Shown: positions 8,830 to 19,288, counted from the stretch's first letter. The stretch: DNA of 64,000 nucleotides from Neisseriaceae bacterium (GCA_017991555.1 JAGOQM010000004.1:144273-208272), one strand, 5' to 3'. The notes: generated by a model from the letters alone, not told the origin. Made by a program: numbers and translations.

Positions 8830-11610
8830 ATGACTGACTACCGCACAACCGTAAACTTACTCGATACGCCTTTTCCAATGCGTGGCAATTTGGCCAAGCG
8901 TGAAGGCGCCTGGCTGAAAAGCTGGCAAGACCAACAGCGCTATGAAAAACTGCGTCAAATCGGCAAAGGCCGCCCTAAATTTATTTTGCACGATGGTCCT
9001 CCGTACGCCAATGGCGACATTCACACCGGCCACGCCGTGAATAAAATTTTAAAAGACATGATTGTGCGCAGTAAAACCCTGTCGGGCTTCGATGCCCCTT
9101 ATGTGCCGGGTTGGGACTGTCATGGTTTGCCGATTGAGCTGATGGTTGAGAAAACCCACGGTAAAAACATCCCTGCCGCCCAGTTCCGCCAGCTGTGTCG
9201 TGAATACGCGACCGAGCAAATCGAACGTCAAAAACAAGCCTTCATGCGCTTGGGCATGTTGGGTGACTGGGACCATCCCTACCTCACCATGGACTTTGTG
9301 ACCGAAGCCAACACCGTGCGCACCCTGGGTCAAATTTACGCTCAAGGCTATTTGGTTAAGGGCGAAAAGCCCGTGCATTACTGTATTGAGTGTGGCTCTG
9401 CCTTGGCCGAAGCCGAAGTGGAATATAAAGATAAAGTGTCGCCAACCATCGACGTGGGCTTTGAATGCGTAGACAGCCGAGCGGTGTCTGCCGTGTTTGG
9501 GGATGCCTACATTTCGGGTAAGGTTTTTGCCGTCATTTGGACCACCACGCCGTGGACCCTGCCTGCCAATAAGGCCGTCAGCGTACACCCAGAGGTGGAG
9601 TATCAGTTGATTCAAACCGCCAAAGGCTATGTGATCTTGGCGAAAGACCTAGTGGCCGAGGCGTTGGTGCGCTTTGGTCTAGAAGGCAGCCCAGTGGTGG
9701 CGGAAGCTTTGGGTGAAAAACTAGAAGGCCTGATGCTGCAACATCCGTTTATGGACAAGCAGGTGCCGATCATCTTGGGCGATCATGTGACCACCGATGC
9801 CGGTACCGGCCTGGTACACACCGCGCCAGCGCACGGCTTGGATGACTACAACGTGTGCCTAAAATACAAAATCGAGATCGAAAACTTGATTTTGGATGAT
9901 GGCCGCTTTAAATCAGATGTGCCGTTCGTGGCGGGCAAAACCGTATGGGATGCCAACCCTGTGATTGTGTCTGCTTTGGAAAAAAGCGGTCATTTGTTCT
10001 CAGGTAAAAAATTAGAGCACAGCTACCCACACTGCTGGCGCCACAAAACCCCGATTATTTTCCGCGCCACCGCACAGTGGTTTATTGCGATGGACAAAGA
10101 AGGCGTCGATGGTCAAACCTTGCGCAGCAAAGCCATGAAGGGCGTTGAAGAAACGGACTTTGTGCCTGCTTGGGGCCGTGCGCGCCTAGAGTCTATGGTC
10201 AGCGGTCGTCCCGACTGGTGTATTTCACGTCAGCGTAGCTGGGGCACGCCGATGGCCTTCTTTGTGCACAAAGAAACCGGTGCCTTACACCCACGCTCAC
10301 TTGAACTGATTGAAGAAGTGGCCCTGCGCATGGAGAAACAAGGCATTGAAGCCTGGTTTAGCCTAGAAGCAGAAGAGCTGATCGGCGCCGATGCCAAAGA
10401 CTATAAAAAACTGACCGATACGCTAGACGTGTGGTTTGACTCAGGTTCGACTCATTATTCAGTTTTGCGCCAGCGTCCGGAATTGACTTGGCCTGCCGAC
10501 CTATATTTAGAAGGCAGTGATCAGCACCGTGGTTGGTTCCAGTCATCGATGATGACTGCCTGCGCCACCATGGGTACGCCACCGTACAAGCAGTTGCTGA
10601 CGCACGGTTTCGTGGTGGATGGTCAAGGCCAAAAAATGTCGAAATCCATCGGCAACGTGATCGCACCGCAAACCATTAATGACACTTTGGGTGCCGACAT
10701 CCTGCGCCTGTGGACGGCTTCTACCGACTATACTGGTGAAGTGGCTCTGTCTGACGAGATCTTGAAGCGCGTGACCGAAAGCTATCGTCGTTTGCGTAAT
10801 ACCTTGCGCTTCTTGTTGGCGAACTTATCAGACTTTGACCCAACTAAAGATCAAGTGGCCGTGGCCGACATGTTGGAGCTGGATCGCTATGGCATGCTGC
10901 TGGCACAACGCCTGCAAACGCAGGTCGCCGATCAGGATTACCCAGCGTATGCCTTCCATCACGCTGTGCAAGAGATTTTGCACTTCTGTTCGGAAGACAT
11001 GGGCGCGTTTTACTTAGACATTTTAAAAGACCGTTTGTACACCACGCAGGCCAACAGCTTGCCGCGCCGTAGTGCTCAAACTGCGCTGTACCACATTACC
11101 CGTAGCCTCTTGTTAATCTTAGGCCCAATCCTGTGCTTTACGGCCGATGAGGCGTGGATGGTATTGACCGGCGAAGACGAAGACAGCGTGTTGTACCACA
11201 CCTGGCATGAATTCCCGGCCATGGACGAAGCCGAGCAGGCTGCGTTGAGCGCCAAATGGCAGGTGATTCGTGAAGTGCGAGAAGCCGCCAATAAAGAAAT
11301 CGAAGCGCTGCGCGTGAAGAACGAAGTGGGTTCTTCTTTGCAAGCGGCCATCACGATTGCTGCACCGGGCGAAGTGGCCGAGCAGCTGTTAAGCCTAGGC
11401 GACGAATTGCGCTTTGTGTTCTTGGTGTCACAGGCAACGGTTAACGTGGCCGATGCGTTAGAAGTAACCGCCGCCAGCGTCGACGCTGAAAAATGCGAAC
11501 GCTGCTGGCACTATACCGATGATGTCGGTCAACAGGCCGCTCACCCAACCTTGTGCGGTCGCTGCGTGACCAACCTTGACGGTGAGGGCGAGGAAAGATT
11601 GCATGCCTAA
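8830..11610 (+). CDS. ileS: Isoleucyl-tRNA synthetase
   Basis: Charges tRNA-Ile with isoleucine. Class I signatures are present: the HIGH box as DIHTGH (about residues 63-68) and KMSKS (about 602-606). The CP1 editing domain lies between them, with WTTTPWTLP as its conserved threonine-rich motif. The C-terminus has the zinc finger CERC...CGRC (about 889-911). Length 926 residues is typical. GAGAG precedes the ATG. The stop overlaps the lspA start by 8 bases, so the two are translationally coupled. Confidence 0.97.
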   Translation: MTDYRTTVNLLDTPFPMRGNLAKREGAWLKSWQDQQRYEKLRQIGKGRPKFILHDGPPYANGDIHTGHAVNKILKDMIVRSKTLSGFDAPYVPGWDCHGLPIELMVEKTHGKNIPAAQFRQLCREYATEQIERQKQAFMRLGMLGDWDHPYLTMDFVTEANTVRTLGQIYAQGYLVKGEKPVHYCIECGSALAEAEVEYKDKVSPTIDVGFECVDSRAVSAVFGDAYISGKVFAVIWTTTPWTLPANKAVSVHPEVEYQLIQTAKGYVILAKDLVAEALVRFGLEGSPVVAEALGEKLEGLMLQHPFMDKQVPIILGDHVTTDAGTGLVHTAPAHGLDDYNVCLKYKIEIENLILDDGRFKSDVPFVAGKTVWDANPVIVSALEKSGHLFSGKKLEHSYPHCWRHKTPIIFRATAQWFIAMDKEGVDGQTLRSKAMKGVEETDFVPAWGRARLESMVSGRPDWCISRQRSWGTPMAFFVHKETGALHPRSLELIEEVALRMEKQGIEAWFSLEAEELIGADAKDYKKLTDTLDVWFDSGSTHYSVLRQRPELTWPADLYLEGSDQHRGWFQSSMMTACATMGTPPYKQLLTHGFVVDGQGQKMSKSIGNVIAPQTINDTLGADILRLWTASTDYTGEVALSDEILKRVTESYRRLRNTLRFLLANLSDFDPTKDQVAVADMLELDRYGMLLAQRLQTQVADQDYPAYAFHHAVQEILHFCSEDMGAFYLDILKDRLYTTQANSLPRRSAQTALYHITRSLLLILGPILCFTADEAWMVLTGEDEDSVLYHTWHEFPAMDEAEQAALSAKWQVIREVREAANKEIEALRVKNEVGSSLQAAITIAAPGEVAEQLLSLGDELRFVFLVSQATVNVADALEVTAASVDAEKCERCWHYTDDVGQQAAHPTLCGRCVTNLDGEGEERLHA

Positions 11611-12091
11611 TAGCCAAACCAAGCAAAGTAACCTGAAGTATTTTTTATGGGCAGCCTTGGTGATCGTGTTGGATCAGGTCACCAAGCTGTCGGTTCAAGG
11701 CAGTTTTACCTATTTAGAACGGGTCAACGTGATCCCGGACTTTTTTGACCTAACCTTGATGTATAACCCAGGCGCCGCCTTCAGCTTTTTGGCCGATGCC
11801 GGTGGCTGGCAGAAATACTTTTTCTTTGTTTTGGCCGTGGCGGTCAGTGCTTATTTGGCCTATGGCATTGTTAAAAATCAGTTCAGCACGTTGGCCAAGT
11901 GGGCTGCCGCCTGTATTATGGGCGGCGCCTTAGGCAACGTGATTGACCGTGGCGTACATGGTCATGTCATTGACTTTTTACTGTTTTATTATCAAAACTG
12001 GTTTTATCCTGCCTTTAATCTAGCCGACAGCTTTATTTTTATTGGGGCGGCTTTGTTAATCGTAGACACCTTTAAGAGTCAGAAAAAATAA
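11603..12091 (+). CDS. lspA: Lipoprotein signal peptidase (signal peptidase II)
   Basis: Inner-membrane aspartic protease that removes signal peptides from diacylated prolipoproteins. Four hydrophobic segments are visible. The two catalytic aspartates are in [11 protein letters not shown] and [12 protein letters not shown]. The family motif [12 protein letters not shown] is present. The ATG at 11603 has AGGAAAG 5 bases upstream and gives 162 residues; an earlier GTG-type start at 11576 lies inside ileS and is less likely. A 76-base gap leads to ispH. Confidence 0.96.
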   Translation: MPNSQTKQSNLKYFLWAALVIVLDQVTKLSVQGSFTYLERVNVIPDFFDLTLMYNPGAAFSFLADAGGWQKYFFFVLAVAVSAYLAYGIVKNQFSTLAKWAAACIMGGALGNVIDRGVHGHVIDFLLFYYQNWFYPAFNLADSFIFIGAALLIVDTFKSQKK

Positions 12092-12167
12092 TCGATCTTG
12101 ACCACATGTGCAGCTGGTTGGCTCAAGCTGGCCAGCTGTTTATGTTTAATAGATTAAGGATGTGGTG

Positions 12168-13094
12168 ATGAGTAAAGAAATTTTATTGGCCAACCCACGC
12201 GGCTTTTGTGCCGGGGTTGATCGAGCCATTAATATTGTAGAGCGGGCGCTAGAAGAATATGGTGCGCCCATTTATGTGCGGCATGAAGTGGTGCACAATA
12301 AGTTTGTGGTCGATAACCTACGTGAAAAAGGGGCCATTTTTATTGAAGACCTAGCGGACGTACCGCCAGAGTCAACCCTGATTTACTCTGCTCATGGCGT
12401 GTCGGTGGCGGTGCAAGATGAAGCCAAAGCACGTGGCTTCCGTATTTTCGACGCCACGTGTCCCTTGGTGACCAAAGTGCACAATGAAGTGAAGCGCTTG
12501 TACGAGCAAGACTACCAAATCATCATGATCGGCCATAAAGGCCATCCCGAAGTAGAAGGCACGATGGGCCAGGTGAAAGACAGCATGCTATTGGTTGAAG
12601 TGGAGGCCGACGTGGCCACGCTCGACGTGCGTAACCCAGACAAGCTTGCCTATGTGAGCCAGACGACGCTGTCGGTAGACGAAACCAAGGACATCATCGA
12701 GGCCTTGCGCGTGCGGTTCCCGCACATTCACGGGCCTAAGAAGGACGACATCTGCTACGCCACCCAAAACCGTCAGGACGCGGTTAAAAAGCTGTCGGAA
12801 GACTGTGATCTGGTCATCGTGGTGGGGTCGCCTAATAGCTCTAACAGCAATCGCTTGCGCGAAGTGGCCACCTTACGTGGGGTAGAAGCCTATATGGTTG
12901 ATAACGCCACCTACTTGCAGCCAGAGTGGTTTGTCGGCAAGCACAAGGTGGGCGTGACTGCGGGTGCCTCTGCGCCAGAAGTACTGGTAGAAGAGGTGAT
13001 TGCGGCCATTAACCAAATGGGTCACGACGCCGTTTCCGAGCTGGATGGGGTGGAAGAAAACATCATTTTTGTGCTGCCTAAAGAGTTACGTTAG
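12168..13094 (+). CDS. ispH: 4-hydroxy-3-methylbut-2-enyl diphosphate reductase
   Basis: Last enzyme of the MEP isoprenoid pathway; makes IPP and DMAPP using a [4Fe-4S] cluster. The three cluster cysteines are in [12 protein letters not shown] (residue 14), [11 protein letters not shown] (near 100) and [11 protein letters not shown] (near 195). The proton-relay region [14 protein letters not shown] and the C-terminal TAGASAPE are also conserved. I start at the third of three possible codons, GTG-GTG-ATG, at the ATG 12168, because AAGGA ends 7 bases before it. Length 308 residues is typical. Confidence 0.97.
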   Translation: MSKEILLANPRGFCAGVDRAINIVERALEEYGAPIYVRHEVVHNKFVVDNLREKGAIFIEDLADVPPESTLIYSAHGVSVAVQDEAKARGFRIFDATCPLVTKVHNEVKRLYEQDYQIIMIGHKGHPEVEGTMGQVKDSMLLVEVEADVATLDVRNPDKLAYVSQTTLSVDETKDIIEALRVRFPHIHGPKKDDICYATQNRQDAVKKLSEDCDLVIVVGSPNSSNSNRLREVATLRGVEAYMVDNATYLQPEWFVGKHKVGVTAGASAPEVLVEEVIAAINQMGHDAVSELDGVEENIIFVLPKELR

Positions 13095-13220
13095 GCTAAA
13101 AAGCTGGGCTTCAGCCCTTATTCAGCCTTGTTTTAGGTGATATGATTAAAAATAAGGCCGAATTAAACAATTGATTTAACGGTTGTTTTGAAAATAGTTA
13201 AAAAGATTGTCTCAAAAGGC

Positions 13221-13249
13221 TTGCCAAGTCCGGCTAAATTTGGTTTAAT
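13221..13249 (+). promoter_or_regulatory. Sigma-70 promoter of tRNA-Phe
   Basis: TTGCCA and TTTAAT are separated by 17 bases and end 36 bases before the mature tRNA. Confidence 0.6.
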
Positions 13250-13285
13250 GCATACCTCTTCTGATGAAGCAGCACAAGAAGACAA

Positions 13286-13361
13286 GGCTAGATAGCTCAG
13301 TAGGTAGAGCAACGGATTGAAAATCCGTGTGTCCCCAGTTCGATCCTGGGTCTGGCCACCA
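13286..13361 (+). tRNA. tRNA-Phe (anticodon GAA)
   Basis: A 76-nt cloverleaf: acceptor GGCTAGA pairs with TCTGGCC (one U-G pair), the D arm contains AGCTCAGTAGGTAGAGC, the anticodon loop is TTGAAAA, and the T loop is TTCGATC. CCA is encoded at 13359-13361. A terminator follows 10 bases later, so it is a single-gene transcript. Confidence 0.97.
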
Positions 13362-13370
13362 AATTTTAAA

Positions 13371-13396
13371 AACCAGCTTTCGAGCTGGTTTTTTTT
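13371..13396 (+). terminator. Terminator of tRNA-Phe
   Basis: Perfect stem AACCAGCT / AGCTGGTT with a TTCG tetraloop and then a T run. Confidence 0.92.
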
Positions 13397-13875
13397 CGTT
13401 TCAATGTTGCTAAAGCTTTAAAAGGTAAGGTGGAGGTTTTGGCCGAGTCCGCCTAGGCGCACAAGGGCCGATGCCTAAAGGTTGGCGCTGGTTAAAAATG
13501 TAAAAGTCCGTAAAGTCTCAGTATGTCGATTTTACGGACTTTTTTTATGCATCATTGTTAGGGTTTTTATTTTTCTTTTTAAAAACAGTAACCTGTATTT
13601 AAACTGTTTAGTGTAAATGTCGGGCCTGCTTCCAGGCCTCATAAAATTAATCATCAATTGTCTGGTTTTGTCGATGTAAAAAGTCTTATTGTCTGATATA
13701 GTTGGCTAAATTTATTAAAAAGACGCTAAATGTCGTTATCTTTTTTTCGTTCATTTTGTGAGTTGCGTGTTCGCGCGAGTCATTTATCTGTTGGTTTGGC
13801 CATGTTGGACCGCTTCTGCTAAAGCGCTTGCGTGTGGCTCATTAGGGTGAACCCAATCTTATATAAGGAGCACAC
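13397..13875. other. Intergenic region with an orphan terminator
   Basis: No protein gene. A perfect terminator-like hairpin (arms AAAGTCCGTAAA and complement, 13503-13514 and 13531-13542, then T7) stands about 105 bases beyond the tRNA terminator, with no annotated gene feeding it on the + strand. It may end a small RNA or back up the tRNA terminator. The rest is AT-rich and contains the leader of the following transporter. Confidence 0.6.
13503..13547 (+). terminator. Orphan Rho-independent terminator
   Basis: 12-bp perfect stem with a 16-base loop, followed by a T run. No gene lies between it and the tRNA terminator. Confidence 0.7.
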
Positions 13876-15270
13876 ATGCACAAGACCCTGGCCTTGTTAT
13901 GCCTATTGTTGTCACCGCTGAGTGCCCAAGCCGTTAGCCTCGATGGCACCACATTATCCATGTGGTGGGGGTTACCGTTTTTGGGCACCATCCTGTCGGT
14001 GGCGATTTTCCCCATTTTTGCCCCTAAGTTTTGGCACCGACACTTCGGTAAAGTCACAGCCTTATGGAGCCTGGCGTTTTTATTGCCACTAATGGGGGCC
14101 TATGGGGCCTATGCCGGGGTGGAGGTCATGAGCCACGCTTTGTTCTCCGAATATTTACCGTTTATCTTGCTGCTGGTGGTGTTGTACACCGTTTCTGGCG
14201 GCATTTTGGTGGCTGGAGACTTTGTGGCCACGCCTAAGTTTAATCTAGGCCTGCTGGCCCTAGGCACGCTGTTGGCCTCATTTATGGGCACTACCGGGGC
14301 CGCCATGCTGCTGATTCGGCCTCTGTTGGCGGCCAATCAAAACCGGCGCCATAAAACCCACGTCGTGATTTTCTTTATTTTCTTGGTGGCCAATATTGGC
14401 GGCGGCCTGACGCCGCTGGGCGATCCGCCTTTATTCCTGGGCTTTTTGAACGGCGTCGATTTCTTCTGGACCATGCAGTACATGTTGTGGCCGGTGTTGG
14501 TGATGTCGAGCGTTTTGCTACTGGTGTTTTATGCGCTGGATACCTATTATTTTAACCGCGAAGGGCTGGCCACCAAGGCACCTAAAAAGCTGAGTTTTGT
14601 GCTGTTTGGCAAAGTGAATTTTGCGTTATTGCTGGTGGTGATTGCGGCCATTTTGGTGTCAGGGTTTTGGCATCCAAACATTAGCTATGACGTTTTTGGG
14701 ACCCAGGTGCCGATTGAAGGCCTCATTCGAGACGGAGTGTTCGTATTGGTGGCATTGATTTCTTTAAAAATTACCCCCAAGCAGGTTCGTAATGGCAATG
14801 AGTTTACCTGGGCGCCCATGCAGGAAGTGGCCAAGCTGTTTTTGGGCATTTTCATCACCATTACGCCGGTGATTGTGATGCTTAAGGCCGGTTCTGAAGG
14901 GGCGTTTAGCGCCATTTACCACGTGGCCCACTATGCCAATGGTGAGCCGAATAACGTGATGTACTTTTGGGTGACGACGGTCTTGTCGGCGGGCTTGGAT
15001 AATGCGCCTACCTATTTGGTGTTCTTTAATATGGCCTCGGGCGATGCGCAGGTGTTGATGGGGCCTTTGGCGCAAACGCTGCTGGCGATTTCGATGGGCA
15101 CCGTGTTCACCGGGCCCTTAACCTATATTGGTAATGCGCCTAACTTTATGGTGAAAACCATGGCAGAAGAGCGTGGCTACGCCATGCCTTCGTTTTTTGG
15201 CTATTTCTTTATCGCCTTGACGATTCTGCTGCCGCTGTATGTGCTGATGAATTGGCTGTTTTTACGCTAG
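13876..15270 (+). CDS. Sodium:proton antiporter / citrate-transporter-like membrane protein
   Basis: Polytopic inner-membrane protein of the ion-transporter superfamily (CitMHS_2/NhaD-like), 464 residues with about 12 hydrophobic segments. The first 20 residues (ending SAQA) look like a cleavable signal or signal anchor. ANIGGGLTPLGDPPLFLGFL (about residues 171-190) is the conserved re-entrant-loop motif of this superfamily, mirrored in the second half by SAGLDNAPTYLVF and GPLTYIGNAPNFM. The ribosome binding site AAGGAG is 6 bases before the ATG. It is a single gene with its own terminator. Whether it moves Na+/H+ or a carboxylate cannot be decided here. Confidence 0.82.
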   Translation: MHKTLALLCLLLSPLSAQAVSLDGTTLSMWWGLPFLGTILSVAIFPIFAPKFWHRHFGKVTALWSLAFLLPLMGAYGAYAGVEVMSHALFSEYLPFILLLVVLYTVSGGILVAGDFVATPKFNLGLLALGTLLASFMGTTGAAMLLIRPLLAANQNRRHKTHVVIFFIFLVANIGGGLTPLGDPPLFLGFLNGVDFFWTMQYMLWPVLVMSSVLLLVFYALDTYYFNREGLATKAPKKLSFVLFGKVNFALLLVVIAAILVSGFWHPNISYDVFGTQVPIEGLIRDGVFVLVALISLKITPKQVRNGNEFTWAPMQEVAKLFLGIFITITPVIVMLKAGSEGAFSAIYHVAHYANGEPNNVMYFWVTTVLSAGLDNAPTYLVFFNMASGDAQVLMGPLAQTLLAISMGTVFTGPLTYIGNAPNFMVKTMAEERGYAMPSFFGYFFIALTILLPLYVLMNWLFLR

Positions 15271-15282
15271 TACGTAGACGAT

Positions 15283-15312
15283 AAAAAACGGTGCCCTATG
15301 GCACCGTTTTTT
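15283..15312 (+). terminator. Terminator after the antiporter gene
   Basis: Perfect 13-bp stem (AAAAAACGGTGCC and complement), 4-base loop, run of T. The A-rich left arm lets it also serve minus-strand tenA. Confidence 0.88.
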
Positions 15313-15358
15313 GGTTTGGCGGCGGGCGGCTCGGTCAGCTTCACGAGGCGCCTTGTGC

Positions 15359-16048
15359 TTAGTGGTGGTCTAGGGTTTTGATGGGCCACATGGCTAAGGT
15401 TTCACCCATGTCCCAGAACATGTGTTCAAAATAGCTGGTGTAGACAATGATTTCTTCTAACTCAGCCTGCACCACGGCCGGCATGTCGCCCGCAATGTGA
15501 TCAATGAGGTCGATGCACTGGTTGGCGAGCGCAGTGAACTCGGCCGAAGAATAAGTTTTGACCCACTGGCCGTAAAATTCATGTTCCAGTGCGCCTTCCC
15601 ATTTTGCCAAAGCCAAGCCAATATAGTTGTAGCTCCAAGCGCAGCACAACACTGCAGCCAGCGTGTAGGGCAGGCCGCTTTGGGCTTTATTCAACATGTA
15701 GCTGGTGTAGGCCACAGTGGTGGCCGCAGGCTGGGTAGCCGCTAACTTTTCGGCACTGATGCCAAACTGAGCCGCGTATTGGCGGTGTAAATCCATTTCA
15801 AAATTCAGCGTGCCGTGTAATAGATTGGCAAACAGAGTCTTGGTGTCCAGATCGTTGGCCTGGGTTGCGCCTAAAGAGAACAGCTTTGAATACTCGATTA
15901 GGTAAACGTAGTCCTGTTCTAAATAGTGTTTGAATTTTTCATGGTCTAAGGTGCCTTCGCCAATGCCTTTCACAAAAGGGTGGCTGAGGTAGGCATCCCA
16001 TAAGGGTTGTACTTTATTAAAGATGCGTTGACTAAATTTTTCGGTCAT
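15359..16048 (-). CDS. tenA: Thiaminase II family protein TenA
   Basis: Hydrolyses aminopyrimidine products of thiamine breakdown for HMP salvage. All-helical fold of 229 residues. The LEQDYVYLIEYSKLFSLG region, a cysteine near residue 135 (AAVLCCAWSYNYIG) and the C-terminal YTSYFEHMFWDMGE with the conserved glutamate fit the family. The ATG at 16048 has AAGGAT 6-7 bases upstream, so I prefer it to one 8 codons earlier. No other thiamine gene is adjacent and I could not find the TPP riboswitch consensus upstream. Confidence 0.9.
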   Translation of the reverse strand: MTEKFSQRIFNKVQPLWDAYLSHPFVKGIGEGTLDHEKFKHYLEQDYVYLIEYSKLFSLGATQANDLDTKTLFANLLHGTLNFEMDLHRQYAAQFGISAEKLAATQPAATTVAYTSYMLNKAQSGLPYTLAAVLCCAWSYNYIGLALAKWEGALEHEFYGQWVKTYSSAEFTALANQCIDLIDHIAGDMPAVVQAELEEIIVYTSYFEHMFWDMGETLAMWPIKTLDHH

Positions 16049-16072
16049 TGGGTTATCCTTCAAAATAATCAT

Positions 16073-16552
16073 AAGGCGCGGATTGATGGCTGCGTTTGGT
16101 CTGGGTGGGCGCCGTCATTGTGTTCATGTACGAGAGCCGTCCGTCCAGTGCTGGCGCATCAACCACGCTGCGTGTGTGGTGCAAAGTATAAGGCAATCTA
16201 GGAAGTAAGCAAGGGGCGGGCAGAGAAGGCGTGAGTGGGAAGCTGTGCGACGCATTTTAGGGACCATGAGCCGCTGAACGGTTGTGTTGCCTAAAAAATA
16301 GGCGGTTTTTAAAAACCGAGACGGATCAAAGGGCTTGTTTGGTTATGGACAGTTTATCCACAGTTTAATGCACGACAATGGGGGGCAACTAAATCGTGGG
16401 CTTGCTTGGGCGTTGAACACGCCTATTTTAAAAGTTAATCACATGCCATTGGAGTGGTGGGCGTGGTTTGCTTAAAAAATAAGCGCGTCAGGAAAATAGT
16501 GATGAATCAGTCGACTATTTGGGTTATGCACAGCTTATCCTCGGCGCTATCC
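16073..16552. other. Intergenic region with DnaA-box-like sites and a perfect palindrome
   Basis: No gene is supported. TTATCCACA (16354-16362, exact DnaA consensus), TTATGCACA (16524-16532, fits TTATNCACA) and the near-matches TTATGGACA (16343-16351) and TTATCCTCG (16535-16543) lie between tenA and pncC. A 16-base perfect palindrome CGGTTTTTAAAAACCG is at 16303-16318. The function is not known from sequence. Confidence 0.55.
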
Positions 16553-17065
16553 TCATTTACTGTGATTAGGGCTAATGACTTCAAGCAGCCAGTGTAAAGC
16601 CGCTACAACCGCCTGCGCGCGAACCTGTTCTCGATTGCCTGTGAAGAAGTGCATTCGTGCTTCGCTGTGTATGGCCGGCTGGCTAGGGTCGAGGCTGCGC
16701 TGGGCGAGGCCAAACCAGACGGTGCCCACCGGCTTGGCCTCGCTGCCGCCGCCCGGGCCGGCAATGCCCGAAATGCTGAGGGCAAAGTCAGCGGCCGCCG
16801 CGGCTAAGGCGCCCGCGGCCATTTCTTGAACGGTTTCGGCGCTGACGGCACCATGATGGTCTAAGGTGGCTTGGCGCACGCCTAATAGCTGCTGCTTGGC
16901 CTGATTGCTGTACGTGGTAAAGCCCATGTTAAACCAGGCTGAGCTGCCCGCGTATTCGGTGAGTGCCGCTGCCAGTAGGCCACCGGTACAAGACTCGGCA
17001 CAGGTGACCGTATACTGCTGCTGCAGTAGGGCCTGAGTAAGCGGTTGCAAAACGCTATGCTTCAT
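16553..17065 (-). CDS. pncC: Nicotinamide-nucleotide amidohydrolase, CinA C-terminal family
   Basis: Deamidates NMN to nicotinic acid mononucleotide in pyridine-nucleotide recycling. The 170-residue protein is the stand-alone CinA C-terminal domain: TCAESCTGGLLAAALTE (about 20-36) has the catalytic serine, GFTTYSNQAKQQLLGV follows, and SISGIAGPGGGSEAKPVGTVW is the substrate loop. The start codon overlaps the 3' end of pgi by 11 bases, so it is translationally coupled to it. The COG1058 N-terminal domain found in full CinA is absent, as in many proteobacteria. Confidence 0.92.
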   Translation of the reverse strand: MKHSVLQPLTQALLQQQYTVTCAESCTGGLLAAALTEYAGSSAWFNMGFTTYSNQAKQQLLGVRQATLDHHGAVSAETVQEMAAGALAAAAADFALSISGIAGPGGGSEAKPVGTVWFGLAQRSLDPSQPAIHSEARMHFFTGNREQVRAQAVVAALHWLLEVISPNHSK

Positions 17066-18701
17066 GATGAGTGCGCCTAAAGTAATCGATTAAACCATTG
17101 GTAGAGCCATCGTAGGCTGTGGCATCGGCATGGCTCAAAGTGGGCTCAATGCTGGCGGCCAAAACCTTGCCATACTCAACGCCCCATTGGTCGAAGGAGT
17201 TAATGCCCCAGATCACCCCTTGAACAAAGACCTTGTGTTCGTATAGCGCCAGGAGTTGGCCCATGCTAAACGGCGTGAGCTGGTCGATCAGTAGGGTGTT
17301 AGACGGCTGGTTACCGGGAAAGAATTTCTGGGGGGCCAGCTGATCCTGCTCTATGCCCGATAGGTGTTGTAACTCTTGGTACACTTCGGCTTCATTTTTA
17401 CCCTGCATTAAAGCGCGGGTCTGGGCAAAGGCGTTGGCCACCAGCATTTTGTGATGGCGCTTGCCGGCGTAATGGCTATTCATGGGCACAATGAAGTCGC
17501 TGGGAACCAAGCGTGAGCCTTGGTGTAACAGTTGGAAGAAGGCGTGTTGGCAGTTAACGCCTTCTTCGCCCCAGATGATGGGCCCAGTGTCAAAGTCCAA
17601 ACGCTCGCCCATGCGGCCCGTTTGCTTGCCGTTGCTTTCCATGTCCAGCTGTTGAATGTGGGCCGGTAAGCGTTTTAAACAGTGGTCGTAGGGAATGATG
17701 GCATGGCTGTGGGCGCCATAAAAGGTGTTGTACCATAGGCCAATTAGGCCCATGAGTACCGGCATGTTGTGGCGCAGCGGCGCATTGAAAAAATGCTCGT
17801 CCATGGCCCGACCACCGGCCAAAAAGGCCAAAAAGTTGTCTTGGCCAATGGCACACATGATGGGCAGGCCAATGGTGGACCAAGATGAATAACGCCCGCC
17901 AACCCAATCAAATAAGGCAAATACGTGCTCTGGCGTAATGCCAAAGGCCCGTGCCGCCTCGGTGTTGTTCGATACGGCCACAAAATGCTGGGCCATGGCC
18001 GCCTCATGCCCGCCGTGGGTCAAGAACCAGGTTTTGGCCGCCTCAGCGTTGAGTAGGGTTTCGGGCGTGGTGAATGACTTGCTGGCGATGATGAACAGCG
18101 TGGTCTCAGGGTCAAAGTCGGCCACGGTTTGCATGAGGTCTGCGGCGTCAACGTTGGCCACAAAGTGAACCCCCAGGCCCGCTTGGTGATAGGGCTTGAG
18201 GGCCTGAGTCACCATATAAGGGCCCAAGTCAGAACCGCCAATGCCAATGTTCACCACCTGCTTAATGGCTTTGCCGGTAAAGCCTTGGTGGTCGCCCGAG
18301 CGGATGCGTTCGGCAAAGGCCAGCGCCTGCTGTAAGGCCGCATGAACCTTGGGCACGATGTTCACCCCATCTACGGCGATGTGGGCGTTGGCCTCAGCAC
18401 GTAGCGCAGTGTGCAAGACGGCCCGATTTTCACTGAGGTTGATTTTGTCACCGCTGCGCATGCGCTGCATCCAACTGCCCAGCTTGGCTTCTTCGGCCAG
18501 TGCCACCAACAAGCCCAGCGTGTGCTCGGTGAGTCGGTTTTTACTGTAGTCCAGCAGGAGGCCGTCTAAAGTTAGGTGCATTTCGGCAAAGCGCTGTGGG
18601 TTTTGTTCAAACAGGTCGCGCATGTGAACATAGCGCGTGGCGCGCTGATGTTGGTGCAGTTGGGCCCAGATGGCGGAGTGGTTGATCGGATCGAATTGCA
18701 T
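17055..18701 (-). CDS. pgi: Glucose-6-phosphate isomerase
   Basis: Interconverts glucose-6-phosphate and fructose-6-phosphate. The family signatures are clear: NIGIGGSDLGPYMVTQAL, FIIASKSFTTPETL (phosphate-binding SKTFTT-type loop), FDWVGGRYSSWSTIGL, and QLDMESNGKQ with the catalytic glutamate. The C-terminal INSFDQWGVEYGK is conserved. The ATG at 18701 gives 548 residues, the normal neisserial length; the TTG at 18731 would add 10 residues. It is followed by overlapping pncC. orn lies 42 bases upstream on the same strand. Confidence 0.97.
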   Translation of the reverse strand: MQFDPINHSAIWAQLHQHQRATRYVHMRDLFEQNPQRFAEMHLTLDGLLLDYSKNRLTEHTLGLLVALAEEAKLGSWMQRMRSGDKINLSENRAVLHTALRAEANAHIAVDGVNIVPKVHAALQQALAFAERIRSGDHQGFTGKAIKQVVNIGIGGSDLGPYMVTQALKPYHQAGLGVHFVANVDAADLMQTVADFDPETTLFIIASKSFTTPETLLNAEAAKTWFLTHGGHEAAMAQHFVAVSNNTEAARAFGITPEHVFALFDWVGGRYSSWSTIGLPIMCAIGQDNFLAFLAGGRAMDEHFFNAPLRHNMPVLMGLIGLWYNTFYGAHSHAIIPYDHCLKRLPAHIQQLDMESNGKQTGRMGERLDFDTGPIIWGEEGVNCQHAFFQLLHQGSRLVPSDFIVPMNSHYAGKRHHKMLVANAFAQTRALMQGKNEAEVYQELQHLSGIEQDQLAPQKFFPGNQPSNTLLIDQLTPFSMGQLLALYEHKVFVQGVIWGINSFDQWGVEYGKVLAASIEPTLSHADATAYDGSTNGLIDYFRRTHHEA

Positions 18702-18742
18702 ACGGCTCACTTTATTAACGAGGCGGTTCAAAAGGCAGGTGA

Positions 18743-19288
18743 TTAATCAAGCTTCAAGAAATGGTCGCGGTAATACTTCATTTCTTCAATTGATTCTAAA
18801 ATGTCTTCTAAGGCCTGGTGGGCACCGCGTTTCACCACGCCTTTGGCAATCTCTGGGCGCCAGCGTCGGGCCAGCTCTTTTAGGGTCGACACGTCAAGGT
18901 TACGGTAGTGAAAATAGGCTTCTAGCGTGGGCATTGAGCGCGCCATGAAGCGTCGATCCTGATGAATGGTGTTGCCGCACATGGGCGTGGTTTTTTCTGG
19001 TACCCATGCTTGCATGAAGGCCAATAGGGCCGCCTCAACCTCAGCTTCATTAAGCTTAGAGGCTTTAACCCGCTCGGTTAGGCCAGTGCGGCCATGGGTG
19101 CTGGTGTTCCATTCGTCCATGCCGTTTAACACCTCATCGCTTTGATGGATGGCATACACTTCGGATTGAGCCAGAGTGTTGAGGTTTTGGTCGGTGACGA
19201 TCATGGCCACCTCAATGATTTTATCGCTGTCCGGATTAAGGCCAGTCATTTCCATGTCTAGCCAAACTAAATTATTTTTGTCTTGCAT
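18743..19288 (-). CDS. orn: Oligoribonuclease
   Basis: 3'-5' exonuclease that degrades RNA dinucleotides, including pGpG from c-di-GMP turnover. DEDDh active-site residues are present: WLDMEMTGL (D, E), a middle aspartate in [11 protein letters not shown], and H and D in [14 protein letters not shown] start at the ATG 19288 (181 residues); an in-frame GTG 4 codons upstream is possible. It is divergent from the M48 protease gene. Confidence 0.96.
   Translation of the reverse strand: MQDKNNLVWLDMEMTGLNPDSDKIIEVAMIVTDQNLNTLAQSEVYAIHQSDEVLNGMDEWNTSTHGRTGLTERVKASKLNEAEVEAALLAFMQAWVPEKTTPMCGNTIHQDRRFMARSMPTLEAYFHYRNLDVSTLKELARRWRPEIAKGVVKRGAHQALEDILESIEEMKYYRDHFLKLD

Noticed and set aside
16049..16300. 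TPP riboswitch upstream of tenA
   Set aside because: The CTGAGA and ACCTGA core motifs are not present on the minus strand.
16303..16543. Chromosomal replication origin
   Set aside because: DnaA boxes are present but G exceeds C on the + strand on both sides and origin-linked genes are absent.
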